A program made the translations under genes and the position numbers. From positions 1 to 22,219 of the IMG/VR virus record IMGVR_UViG_3300006736_000103: a stretch of 22,219 bases of DNA. One strand, written 5' to 3'. Positions 1 to 7,188 of the stretch are shown piece by piece. This DNA comes from a virus. Below the pieces are notes generated by a model. That model worked only from the letters and a program-made list of their open reading frames with translations. It searched no databases and was not told the DNA's origin. Position 1 is the first letter of the stretch; each line of letters starts with the position of its first letter.

Positions 1-2217
1 CAGTGCGGCGGACTGCATTCCCTTCCACACATCCTTCATCCCCATCCATCTGCCAGACGAAGCGGGTGTTGCCGACATCATTTTTTGAATGGAGGATATC
101 GTCCCGGCGAAAGTCTTGGAAAGAGCCGGGCCTAGAGCCTCGCTGGTTTCTTCCCCCCACATTTTTGCTTCCTCTTTTCGGCGTTGACTTTCGGGCATTG
201 CCCCTACGATCTTTTCTTGTATGCCACGCAGCCCTCCCAACCTAGTTCGTATCCCCGCTAATTCTTTTCTGTCGTCCTGTTTTCCCTCCCTTTCAAATTC
301 TGCTAACAGTCGTTTCCTCTTACGTTTTTCCAACGCAACTTCGCGCTTTAGTTTGTCAGCTTCCGTTTTTCTATCATCTTCTAGCTTTTTCTGTTTTTCC
401 CTTTTCCTTTGAGACTCTTTCCAAACTTGTAGTCTTTCCCACGCCTTGCGTTCTGCATCATATACACTAGCCACACTAGCCATATCCTTCGCGGCCAAGT
501 TGGACAGGGCTTCGGATTTTCGACGATTAAAATCCTCCTCCCATTTTTGGCGGTCTAGTTGTCTTTGAGCTTCGTCGGCGGCTTCCGGTCGGCCTTGCGC
601 CCTCAGGGTAGCAATCCGCAGGACATTTGATCGATGCCGCGGGGCCTTCGACAGTTTGGCCTGCAAGGCTTTTATTCTGTCTTGTGCTTCTAAAAGTTCA
701 TCGGCCTCCGTTTCGGCTTTTGTTCTGCCAGCCCTTTTTTTCATAAGGGCATCGTATCGTTTGTTGGCCGCTTTTTCCATCTCAGCACTTTCCTTTTCAA
801 CCCGTTTTCTTACCCCTATCCATTGGAAAGTAAGCGTTTGCCACATCTCACGCAGACCCGCTCCCTTAGTTAAACCAACAAACAGAACGGATAGACTGGC
901 ACCAGCAGCAACAATCGCCGCCGCCCAACCACCGACAGCAACGGAAAGTCCGCCGAACAGAGCTTTAATCTTTATCAAACCACCGGCTACTCCAGCAAAA
1001 GCCACCTTGGACAAAGCAAAAACCTTGATCAGTCCATCCCACGCCTTTGCCACCAATCCGATTCCCATTCCTAAAGCACCGAGGCCCGCCGCAGCCAGCA
1101 CCGCCACACCCGTCACTTTTTTGACCGCAGTAGGAAGCAGATTTACTAACATCAAGAATTTAGTTAGCTTAGTAATAATTGGGTCCATCGCTCCACCCAT
1201 TTCAGCAAACAGAAGTTTGTAAGATTCTTTCAATTTGCCCAATCTACGGGACAGCGTTCCGGCGGCTTTTGTTTCGGCTTCCATCGTCATGCCCGCGGAA
1301 TTCGTAACATGAACCAAGTCTTTCGCCAGCCCTGTCGCATCTTGCATGGCGGCGGCAACACCCTTCAATCCTCGAATGTTCGGGAAGAGAATAGAAGCCT
1401 GATCCATAGACAAGCCATTTATCTTTTTCATTACGCCGGTAAAGCCTATGGCTTTTAGGGTTGATACACTCAATTCAAATCCCAACTCTCTTGCAAGTTT
1501 TCTACCTTCAGAGGTGGGCTTCAAAAAGGAACGAATGGTTCCCACTACGGCGGTCATCGCCTGATCCGCGTTAATTCCAGCACGGGTTATGGTGGAAATA
1601 GAAGACAGTAATTGATCGAGTGAAAGTCCGGAGGTGGCGGCTGTCGCGGCAACCTTACCTATAGAACTGGCCAATTGTTCATATGTGAGTTTTCCTCGCT
1701 TCACCGTGGCAAATAGTTTATCGGAAATCTGCATGGCATCTTCGGCCTTCATGCCATACGAATTCATTATTGTTGTGATTGCATCAGCAGAAATGGCTGT
1801 GTCTGTAAATCCAGCCCCAGCCGATAGGACAGAGACTTTCAACACCCCCAATGCTTTACTGGCTTCAATACTAGCCGATAAAATATCATACAAACCTTTG
1901 CTCAACGTCGCGGTTGATTGACCAAATTCTATTGCGAGGCTCTTCAGTCCCCGTTCATAATCTCCCATAAAATGAGCTGTGGATTTATCAAGCATGGTAT
2001 TAACCATAGCGAGTTGTTTTTCAAATTTCACAGCGGCCCAAACAGCGGCGGCGGTCGCGGCTCCAGCTATAAGAAAAACTCGTTTTGATGTTTGACCAAG
2101 TCTCACCAATCCAGCATTAGAGACTTTCAGACGTGAGCCAAGGACCTTCATCTTGGCACTAAGGGCAGTTAATCCCCGCGATCTGTATTCAACGTATAGG
2201 TCTGCTATTTTTGCCAT
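1..2217 (-). CDS. phage tail tape measure protein, TP901-like (3' end beyond window)
   Basis: The tape measure protein sets tail length during assembly and usually helps deliver DNA. The frame is open from ATG at 2217 to the left edge (739 codons, no stop), so the C-terminus is missing. Residues about 60-340 look like the TP901/PhageMin_Tail core. Hydrophobic, Gly/Ala-rich segments at about 365-450 are probable membrane-crossing stretches. From about 465 the protein is a long Lys/Glu/Arg-rich coiled coil. It lies directly downstream of the tail assembly chaperone, as expected, and its start lies inside the end of the chaperone's -1 frame (29-nt overlap). No upstream gene of sheath type is present, which favours a siphovirus. 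Family assignment is from sequence character and position; confident. Confidence 0.93.
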   Translation of the reverse strand, partial: MAKIADLYVEYRSRGLTALSAKMKVLGSRLKVSNAGLVRLGQTSKRVFLIAGAATAAAVWAAVKFEKQLAMVNTMLDKSTAHFMGDYERGLKSLAIEFGQSTATLSKGLYDILSASIEASKALGVLKVSVLSAGAGFTDTAISADAITTIMNSYGMKAEDAMQISDKLFATVKRGKLTYEQLASSIGKVAATAATSGLSLDQLLSSISTITRAGINADQAMTAVVGTIRSFLKPTSEGRKLARELGFELSVSTLKAIGFTGVMKKINGLSMDQASILFPNIRGLKGVAAAMQDATGLAKDLVHVTNSAGMTMEAETKAAGTLSRRLGKLKESYKLLFAEMGGAMDPIITKLTKFLMLVNLLPTAVKKVTGVAVLAAAGLGALGMGIGLVAKAWDGLIKVFALSKVAFAGVAGGLIKIKALFGGLSVAVGGWAAAIVAAGASLSVLFVGLTKGAGLREMWQTLTFQWIGVRKRVEKESAEMEKAANKRYDALMKKRAGRTKAETEADELLEAQDRIKALQAKLSKAPRHRSNVLRIATLRAQGRPEAADEAQRQLDRQKWEEDFNRRKSEALSNLAAKDMASVASVYDAERKAWERLQVWKESQRKREKQKKLEDDRKTEADKLKREVALEKRKRKRLLAEFEREGKQDDRKELAGIRTRLGGLRGIQEKIVGAMPESQRRKEEAKMWGEETSEALGPALSKTFAGTISSIQKMMSATPASSGRWMGMKDVWKGMQSAAL

Positions 2218-2877
2218 CGGAACTTATAAATATCGCCGGGGGAATAATCCCCTTCTCAGCAATTCTCCTCTGCGTTACTGCCGGGTCTTCCCTTGCAATC
2301 CTGCCCTTGCTCTTACCATCACCCTCAAAATGAGCGTGAATTTCAAAAACATCTTTTAGCCTCGCATTAAATTGAGGTATAGTTAATTCAAGAATCTGTT
2401 TCGTCGTATACCCGTACTTCCAAGCTAAAAGGGAGAAGGCGTAATCCCACTTTAATCGATCTCCTCCCTCAGTAGGTTTTTTGCTTCTTCCTCCGGGACA
2501 TTCAACCCCCCCACAATCGCATCCAGTTCTTCAAGATCGGTCTCATTGAGTTTCTGTTGAACTTCTTCTAAAGTAAGTTCGGGTTCCTGTCTCATCATCA
2601 GTCGCCACAACATAAAAATAGAACCCTCTGGAGAAATAATCTCCTCGTTTAGTTCTAACTCACTAATGGATTGAGAAACAAGATCGGTGATAATCATTCT
2701 ACGTTCAGTTGCATCCATCCCCTCAGCAGACTTACGGAAGTCCTCTATTCGTTTACTACGAATGTAAGAACGCAGTGCGATAAAATCGCCCACAGAGAAA
2801 GGTGTGATTTCATACTTCGTGCCATCGATAGTAATGTACACGCCAGCACCAGCGGCTTTTTCAAGTGAGTCAGCCAT
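2189..2877 (-). CDS. tail assembly chaperone, frameshifted long form (G-T type)
   Basis: This is the predicted -1 frameshift product of the 141-residue chaperone gene. Ribosomes slipping at A AAA AAC (2482-2476) would read on in the -1 frame for 95 codons to TGA at 2191-2189, giving about 229 residues. The -1 extension has no ATG of its own near its beginning and is protein-like (KWDYAFSLLAWKYGYTTKQI and onward). It has no stop until it overlaps the tape measure start at 2217 by 29 nt. This is the standard gpG/gpGT arrangement: the short form coats the tape measure and the extension contacts the tail tube subunit. Seen directly: the heptamer, the frame relation and the open extension. Inferred: that frameshifting occurs. 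Confidence 0.85.
2452..2877 (-). CDS. tail assembly chaperone, short form (G type)
   Basis: A 141-residue acidic protein between tail tube genes and tape measure gene, the fixed position of tail assembly chaperones. The N-terminal part (ITIDGTKYEITPFSVGDFIAL) resembles tail chaperones that begin with a small beta unit, followed by helices rich in Glu and Leu. ATG at 2877 is preceded by GGAG at a good distance. The zero-frame stop is at 2454-2452, only seven codons after the slippery heptamer, so the short form is the default product. It is expected to bind tape measure protein in the cytoplasm and be absent from the finished virion. Sequence similarity to a named family is weak, so the call rests mainly on gene order plus the frameshift site. 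Confidence 0.85.
   Translation of the reverse strand: MADSLEKAAGAGVYITIDGTKYEITPFSVGDFIALRSYIRSKRIEDFRKSAEGMDATERRMIITDLVSQSISELELNEEIISPEGSIFMLWRLMMRQEPELTLEEVQQKLNETDLEELDAIVGGLNVPEEEAKNLLREEID
2476..2494 (-). promoter_or_regulatory. programmed -1 ribosomal frameshift site
   Basis: The slippery heptamer A AAA AAC lies at 2482-2476, in the correct phase for the chaperone frame (GCA AAA AAC, codons 132-134). A Shine-Dalgarno-like GGAGG sits 7 nt upstream (2494-2490). Internal Shine-Dalgarno sequences stimulate -1 slippage in dnaX. After slippage the next codons are CCT ACT GAG in the open -1 frame. I did not establish a downstream pseudoknot. Confidence 0.85.
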
Positions 2878-2922
2878 AGTACGACTCCTATAAACAACTT
2901 AACGGCGACCTCGGTCCCGTTG

Positions 2923-4146
2923 TTACACAGATTCAGTGCCTATGCGATACGTGCCCTGAAAATCTAATGATTCGTTGAGCAAAGTATCCACGGCGGTATT
3001 CGGATGGATTCCGTTTATGATTCCCCAACTGGTATAATATAGATCGTTCGGCTCGTCAGTATAAAATCTCAGTATGCCTCGTTTTTGTATCATGAGCGCG
3101 CCAAGTGGATTTATCCAATGGCGTTCCGCGGACCCGCTCCAGCCGATAAGCCCAGCCTTGAACCGCCTCCATCCGGTGCTTACAAAGTCGGTCACGTCGT
3201 GTGTATCACAGGTAACGTCGAATCCCCAGTTGGTGAACCCTCCGGCCTCCAACACCATCGGCACGTGGCGGTACGTGGCCACAACCGCGGCGTCGCTGGC
3301 GGGAGCAGTGCCAAATGTGATTGTCCCTTTGGGCGTGAGCGTGAAATCATTACCGAGGGTCCTCGCCGCTCCGCCGACGGTCACCGTCAGGTTGTCATAC
3401 TCCACGTTCTCGTAGTCGAAGGAAAACGCCGTCTGGCTTCCAGTTCCAGTACCGACTGCCTCGCTGGTTTCAGTATCGTATGTAGTAGTTATCCAAGAGG
3501 CGTTCGATATCGTCCCGTCATTATCATTACCCGTCGTGTCGTCGGCGTTGGTCCCGCTACCTTCGTAGAGCATTAACTCCATACCCACTTCGGTGGACAA
3601 CGCGTCGGGGAACTTGCCCTTGTTCAGATCGCTGATCTGCGCGGTTGACAACTCGGTATCATAGATGCGAACCATTCCTATATCGCGCACGCTTGTGTTG
3701 GTGGTGTTGCCAATGATCAAATCCGAACCATTCGCAAGATTTCCAGCAGCACCCGAATCCGTGACAGCCGTGCCGTTGTTCACATAGAGATTGATCGCAG
3801 CCGCCCCATCCGTCGTCGCGACAAGGTGAACCCACTTGTTCGTCGCGACACTAACGGAGGAAGTCGCCGTCTTAGTGCTGGAATCACCGATCACCTGAAA
3901 TCTGGCGTCGCTGGAGTTCACAATCTCTAGTTTATAGCCGCGCTCCGCGCCGTTCTTGTTCACAATCTCGCCGTCGCCCGCGGCCGGAATGCGGCACCAA
4001 CACTCGATGGAGAAGGCATCTCCACCACCGACGAAATCCAACGAAGCCGCATCCGCAACGGTGATGATGTCGTTCGTCGCATTACACGACAAAGCGTACT
4101 GCTTCGCCAGATGAAAGCTTCCGGCGTATCCAATTATCTCAGCCAT
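2923..4146 (-). CDS. tail tube-like protein with inserted LamG-type domain
   Basis: A 407-residue virion protein with three parts. Residues 1-13 match the start of the neighbouring 126-residue tail tube protein (MAEIIGYAGS against MAEITGYSGQ). Residues about 14-222 look like a LamG/concanavalin-type jelly roll (FSIECWCRIP, KWVHLVATTDG, INLYVNNG, DIGMVRIYDTELS). Residues about 229-293 are a small beta domain of the GTGTGSQTAFSF...LTVTVGG type common in phage structural proteins. Residues about 303-400 return to tail tube sequence (CDTHDVTDF, TGWRRFKAGLIGWSGS, LDFQG). It is therefore a tail tube paralogue with a carbohydrate-binding-like insertion, perhaps displayed on the tail surface. GAGGAGGT precedes the ATG. 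Function is inferred; the paralogy is directly visible. Confidence 0.82.
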   Translation of the reverse strand: MAEIIGYAGSFHLAKQYALSCNATNDIITVADAASLDFVGGGDAFSIECWCRIPAAGDGEIVNKNGAERGYKLEIVNSSDARFQVIGDSSTKTATSSVSVATNKWVHLVATTDGAAAINLYVNNGTAVTDSGAAGNLANGSDLIIGNTTNTSVRDIGMVRIYDTELSTAQISDLNKGKFPDALSTEVGMELMLYEGSGTNADDTTGNDNDGTISNASWITTTYDTETSEAVGTGTGSQTAFSFDYENVEYDNLTVTVGGAARTLGNDFTLTPKGTITFGTAPASDAAVVATYRHVPMVLEAGGFTNWGFDVTCDTHDVTDFVSTGWRRFKAGLIGWSGSAERHWINPLGALMIQKRGILRFYTDEPNDLYYTSWGIINGIHPNTAVDTLLNESLDFQGTYRIGTESV

Positions 4147-4177
4147 AATAAGACCTCCTCAATCTTCCAAGGTCAGA

Positions 4178-4558
4178 TTATGTATAACTCAAATCGGAAT
4201 TACCTTGGAAGTCCATTGATATCGTTTGAACACCATCCACAGCAGTGGAGTGATGCCAGCCCGTGCAGATTGCGTTGCCGGACAGGTAGTTGGTGCTGTT
4301 GATATACAGCTTCAACGTAGCGTTGCTACCCACGTCCGAGGGGACGATGCTATTCGTCGCATCCGCAAACATTTCGAACGAGCCGCTCCAGCCCTTCAGA
4401 CCAGCGAGGAATCGCCGCCATCCCGAACTCGTGAAGTCCGTGATGTCGTGCGTGTCACCAACAAGGTCCAAAGACCAACCCGTTGTGTGATACGACACGT
4501 CAGAGTCAACAATAACACCGAAGTCAATCTGTCCACTGTAACCAGTTATTTCCGCCAT
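4178..4558 (-). CDS. major tail tube protein
   Basis: A 126-residue protein that probably polymerises into the tail tube. It sits between the tail terminator gene and the chaperone, the usual place for the tube subunit. Residues 35-61 (GDTHDITDF, SGWRRFLAGLKGWSGS) and 115-119 (MDFQG) are shared with the C-terminal part of the adjacent 407-residue protein, so the two are paralogues and this one is the plain form. Predominantly beta in character with few charged residues, as expected for a tube protein. The start at 4558 has AGAGGAGAGG just upstream. It is the likelier bulk tube subunit because it lacks the large insertion. Confidence 0.83.
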   Translation of the reverse strand: MAEITGYSGQIDFGVIVDSDVSYHTTGWSLDLVGDTHDITDFTSSGWRRFLAGLKGWSGSFEMFADATNSIVPSDVGSNATLKLYINSTNYLSGNAICTGWHHSTAVDGVQTISMDFQGNSDLSYT

Positions 4559-4577
4559 GATGCCTCTCCTCTAGTTT

Positions 4578-4979
4578 TTAGGTGTATCGTACTCGGTAAT
4601 CCACCGAATGCATCCACCCGTCTTCCGTTTTTATCGGGCCTTCGCTGCCCTCTCGTATGCACCCTATGTGCGTAAAGCTATCATAGGTCAACGTCGCCCT
4701 GTTGAACAACAAGTTCAAATCCGAATACACCGTTTCTATCGGATCAACATTTGACGAGTCGTCGAAAATCAAGAACCTGACAATCGCGTCCTCCCACTCG
4801 CCCGCGAACGTGTGGTGGGGCAGTTGCGCTTGAATGGTAAAGATAATCCAAGGCATCGATGGCACGCTGGTCCCCACGCGTGGGGGGACCTGCTCGTAGA
4901 AGAAGTCGCTACCCACGGCGTTGTACAACGTGGAGTTCGCCTTCGCCTTGGTGAAGATTGCTTTTATCAACTGCTTCAT
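4578..4979 (-). CDS. tail terminator / tail completion protein (DUF3168-like)
   Basis: A 133-residue protein resembling the DUF3168 group, small proteins that cap the tail tube and join it to the head. Typical features are an N-terminal helix (MKQLIKAIFTKAKANSTLYNAVG), a middle stretch ending in PWIIFTIQ, an acidic 'RFLIFDDSSNVDPIETVYSDL' helix-strand region and a final 'HSVDYRVRYT' strand. Its ATG overlaps the stop of the upstream gp10-like gene (ATGA), which suggests translational coupling. Gene order (gp10-like, this, tail tube) matches lambdoid and HK97-like phages. Family assignment from recognisable pattern and position; good but not certain. Confidence 0.78.
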   Translation of the reverse strand: MKQLIKAIFTKAKANSTLYNAVGSDFFYEQVPPRVGTSVPSMPWIIFTIQAQLPHHTFAGEWEDAIVRFLIFDDSSNVDPIETVYSDLNLLFNRATLTYDSFTHIGCIREGSEGPIKTEDGWMHSVDYRVRYT

Positions 4980-5425
4980 ATCTTGCCCATCGGCCTTCTG
5001 AATATACTCTCAACTATCTTTTGTGCTGCTATTAAAGCTGGCCACATAAATGGTCTTGCTTTCATGCGGCTGGTCCCAAACTCCAAAGTTTTCCCATACT
5101 TTACATTGGTCCCAACACGACTTATTGGCAACGTAGGATGAAGCCAGTGAGTTATTCCTCTTCTTAGTCGTCCTGTCTGCACTCTCGGAACCTCGCCGGG
5201 TCTCGATCTAAATGAGCTTATCTTCCCAGCTCTTTCTCCGCTCTTAGGATCAATCATTGTTCGCTTAGTTCCGGCTTTTACAACCGCAGCTCCGCTTTCA
5301 GTTCTACCGCCTCTGTGCATAGACTTCTTGATAAGATTCTCAACAACCAAAGCAGATTCTAAAACATCCTTACGTGCTTTACGCATGATGTTTCTCTTCA
5401 CCTGTTCTCCATGCCATATCAACAT
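4976..5425 (-). CDS. HK97 gp10-like head-tail connector / tail component
   Basis: A 149-residue basic protein of the HK97-gp10-like group, which acts at the neck during head-tail joining. Visible features are an N-terminal helix with 'DVLESALVVENLIKKSMHRGG', a central 'GEVPRVQTGRLRRGI' segment (the family's typical P.dTGrLr turn), 'VGTNVKYGKTLEFGTSRMKARPFMWPAL' (the family's Y...lEfGTs.m.aRPFm.PA signature) and a C-terminal helix. The frame is open further upstream to 5575, but I choose ATG at 5425 because it overlaps the preceding stop as TAATG and the upstream extension is Arg-rich shadow sequence of the neighbouring gene. Ends in an ATGA overlap with the tail terminator gene. Confidence 0.88.
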   Translation of the reverse strand: MLIWHGEQVKRNIMRKARKDVLESALVVENLIKKSMHRGGRTESGAAVVKAGTKRTMIDPKSGERAGKISSFRSRPGEVPRVQTGRLRRGITHWLHPTLPISRVGTNVKYGKTLEFGTSRMKARPFMWPALIAAQKIVESIFRRPMGKI

Positions 5426-5766
5426 TATGCTATACTCGGTGAGATTAACTGCATCTCGACTTCCATGTGGTGTCCCATCCTGTCGATGTCCCTCACCAAC
5501 TTTATGTTGTACACATTTCCGTCTGCGTCCGTTACGGTGTCGTGGACCACGATGGTCTTGTACTTCCCTTCGCAAAACATCTTGTGTGTTGATACCTCGC
5601 GTTCCGAACCATATATCGCTTGCTCCCTACCAGACATCGGTTGAATCCTGCACGGCATATTACCAAATCGTATCGACTCAACTTCGGTCACCGTGCCATA
5701 ATCGTCCTTGGTCGCCGTTAGCAGCTTCACCGTCGCCGTATTATTCATAAGGCTGCGGAATGTCAT
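5425..5766 (-). CDS. head closure / head-tail joining protein
   Basis: A 113-residue protein of the head-tail joining type (SPP1 gp16-like, Phage_H_T_join). The N-terminus (MNNTATVKLLTATKDDYGTV) matches the common start of such proteins, in which a short strand is followed by 'D.yG'. A central 'MPCRIQPMSGRE' and a later 'FCEGKYKTIVVHDTVTDADGNVYNIKLVRDID' resemble the family's beta barrel with an 'adG..y.V..v.d.d' strand. It lies between the gp6-like connector and the gp10-like gene, and shares TAATG junctions with both, so it is part of the neck operon. It probably closes the portal channel after packaging. Assignment from pattern and context. Confidence 0.8.
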   Translation of the reverse strand: MTFRSLMNNTATVKLLTATKDDYGTVTEVESIRFGNMPCRIQPMSGREQAIYGSEREVSTHKMFCEGKYKTIVVHDTVTDADGNVYNIKLVRDIDRMGHHMEVEMQLISPSIA

Positions 5767-6935
5767 TATGCTCCGTAGATCAACGTTCGCTTGTATGGCG
5801 CGAGTTTCATTGACACCATATTGCTGACCTTCTCCTTGCCCGTTGAACTGAATACCGCGCCCAGCCGGTCGGCCATCGTGTAGGAATAGTCGCCGATTTT
5901 TTCCGAACGCAACGAGGAATCCTTCTGAGTAATATCAAATAACATCTTCACCAGTTCGGCACACGCCGATTCGATGTCGGGGGGCACCGTTGCGTATCCC
6001 GCGGTGTATTTCACATAGATGTTGTTATGTCCGTAGTCCCATATGAACGGGTTGTAAAGTCGCCCGTTCTCCGGATACACTTCCACGCTGTCCTCGCACT
6101 CCTCGGGGATGTCCAAGTTCACCAACACTCCGTTCGCATCGCGGCTCGGCACTTTCACGCAGTCCACGGGATCGTAGTTACTGAACGTGGAAACCACCGA
6201 CCCATCCCATCCGGATACGGCATCGATAGCCACAGCCAACGCAGTAAAGGTGGCGTAGCTCGCCAGCGTTAGTTCTGTCGTCGCTTCCGTTCCGTCAATC
6301 ACCGTCGTCAGTCGGAGGGTGCTGTTTGTCACCTCCACGCGAGCGCGCTGCGCGGTGCCCGTAAAACTCACGGTAGCCGCGGTATTCCGCGATATCGAAA
6401 TCATGTTGGTCCGGATTATAGGTATGTTCTCCAGCCACAGGTCGGGCTTGCCATCCCCGTCCCGATATTCGGTGTAAGTATCACTGGTCACAACGTACCC
6501 CAGTTCTTCATTTATCATGCGCGTCGCGTATCCGATCAGCAGCGACAGAAGGTAGTTGTCCTCCACCGTCAACGTAACGGCGTTGGTCGCGCCGTTACAA
6601 GCCGTCGCAGCCCTCAGGTTCAAGTCGCTGGCGGGTGGGTTTCCACTGCCAATGGCAATCGCGGTCCAACCCGATACGTCGTTGATCGTATCGGCAACGC
6701 CGGAAATCGTATCGGAGTCGGTCTCCGACAGGTCAATAGTAGTAGTCCCGGCATCGCCCCCTCCGGTTATTACAAGAGAGACAGTATTGGCGTATGTATC
6801 CGAAACAGTCACCTCAACTGTAGCCGCCGTCGAATCACCAGCCGAGCAATACAAAGATATCGCGTCTTCCGAGATATCCTCGTCGGTCAGGTGAAGATAC
6901 GCCTTCAATTTTTCTACTGTTATCAAATCAGCCAT
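5766..6935 (-). CDS. gp6-like head-tail connector with two inserted beta domains
   Basis: A 389-residue protein, several times longer than usual gp6-like connectors (about 100 residues). The connector pieces are residues 1-28 (MADLITVEKLKAYLHLTDED), about 125-182 (LLSLLIGYATRMINEELGY, YRDGDGKPDLWLENIPI) and about 296-389 (IYVKYTAGYATVPPDIESACAELVKMLF). Between them lie two Thr/Val/Ala-rich insertions at about 29-124 and 183-260. They resemble each other: INDVSGWTAIAI at 84-95 and IDAVSGWDGSVV at 237-248. Such SGW-containing beta modules occur in phage structural proteins. The connector core places it at the neck; the insertions may decorate the neck or head surface. Overlaps the head-closure gene at TAATG. 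Confidence 0.78.
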   Translation of the reverse strand: MADLITVEKLKAYLHLTDEDISEDAISLYCSAGDSTAATVEVTVSDTYANTVSLVITGGGDAGTTTIDLSETDSDTISGVADTINDVSGWTAIAIGSGNPPASDLNLRAATACNGATNAVTLTVEDNYLLSLLIGYATRMINEELGYVVTSDTYTEYRDGDGKPDLWLENIPIIRTNMISISRNTAATVSFTGTAQRARVEVTNSTLRLTTVIDGTEATTELTLASYATFTALAVAIDAVSGWDGSVVSTFSNYDPVDCVKVPSRDANGVLVNLDIPEECEDSVEVYPENGRLYNPFIWDYGHNNIYVKYTAGYATVPPDIESACAELVKMLFDITQKDSSLRSEKIGDYSYTMADRLGAVFSSTGKEKVSNMVSMKLAPYKRTLIYGA

Positions 6936-6936
6936 G

Positions 6937-7188
6937 TTATCGTAATAATAGATTCCAGATGTTCAGTATTCCCAGCCCGGCAAGGAACGCCACGAGAACG
7001 AAAAACCGCTTACCCAGACTCGATACATCTTCCCGCACTTTGCAAGTATGGTATCTGGTTTCGAGGAAGCCCTCCATAATTTCCTTCGCTCCCTCCCTAC
7101 CTCCTTCGCGGGCCACGTCCTTCACCCACTCCTCCAAGGGCACGGGGATGTTTATCTTCGAACCGTTTATATCATTCACCTCGCTCAT
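6937..7188 (-). CDS. small membrane-anchored protein, XhlA/holin-like in layout
   Basis: An 83-residue protein with a polar, charged N-terminal two-thirds (WVKDVAREGGREGAKEIMEGF) and one C-terminal hydrophobic segment at about residues 61-82 ending in a single Arg. The layout, a short coiled-coil or helical stretch followed by a C-terminal membrane helix, is like XhlA-type holin partners, but I see no diagnostic motif. Its ATG overlaps the glycosyltransferase stop (ATGA) and its stop is 1 nt from the connector start, so it is co-translated with neck genes. That is an unusual place for a lysis gene. It could also be a membrane-associated morphogenesis factor. Confidence 0.6.
   Translation of the reverse strand: MSEVNDINGSKINIPVPLEEWVKDVAREGGREGAKEIMEGFLETRYHTCKVREDVSSLGKRFFVLVAFLAGLGILNIWNLLLR

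Noticed and set aside
656-1222. 188-codon plus-strand frame
   Set aside because: It lies wholly antisense to the tape measure gene, which has a continuous, family-like reading. The plus-strand translation has no recognisable domain.
3074-3576. Plus-strand frames of 113 and 163 codons
   Set aside because: Both overlap the LamG-containing tail protein on the opposite strand and show no coding features.
4976-5575. Longer 199-codon version of the gp10-like gene
   Set aside because: The extra N-terminal 50 codons are Arg/His-rich shadow of the neighbouring gene, and the TAATG junction at 5425 gives a better start.
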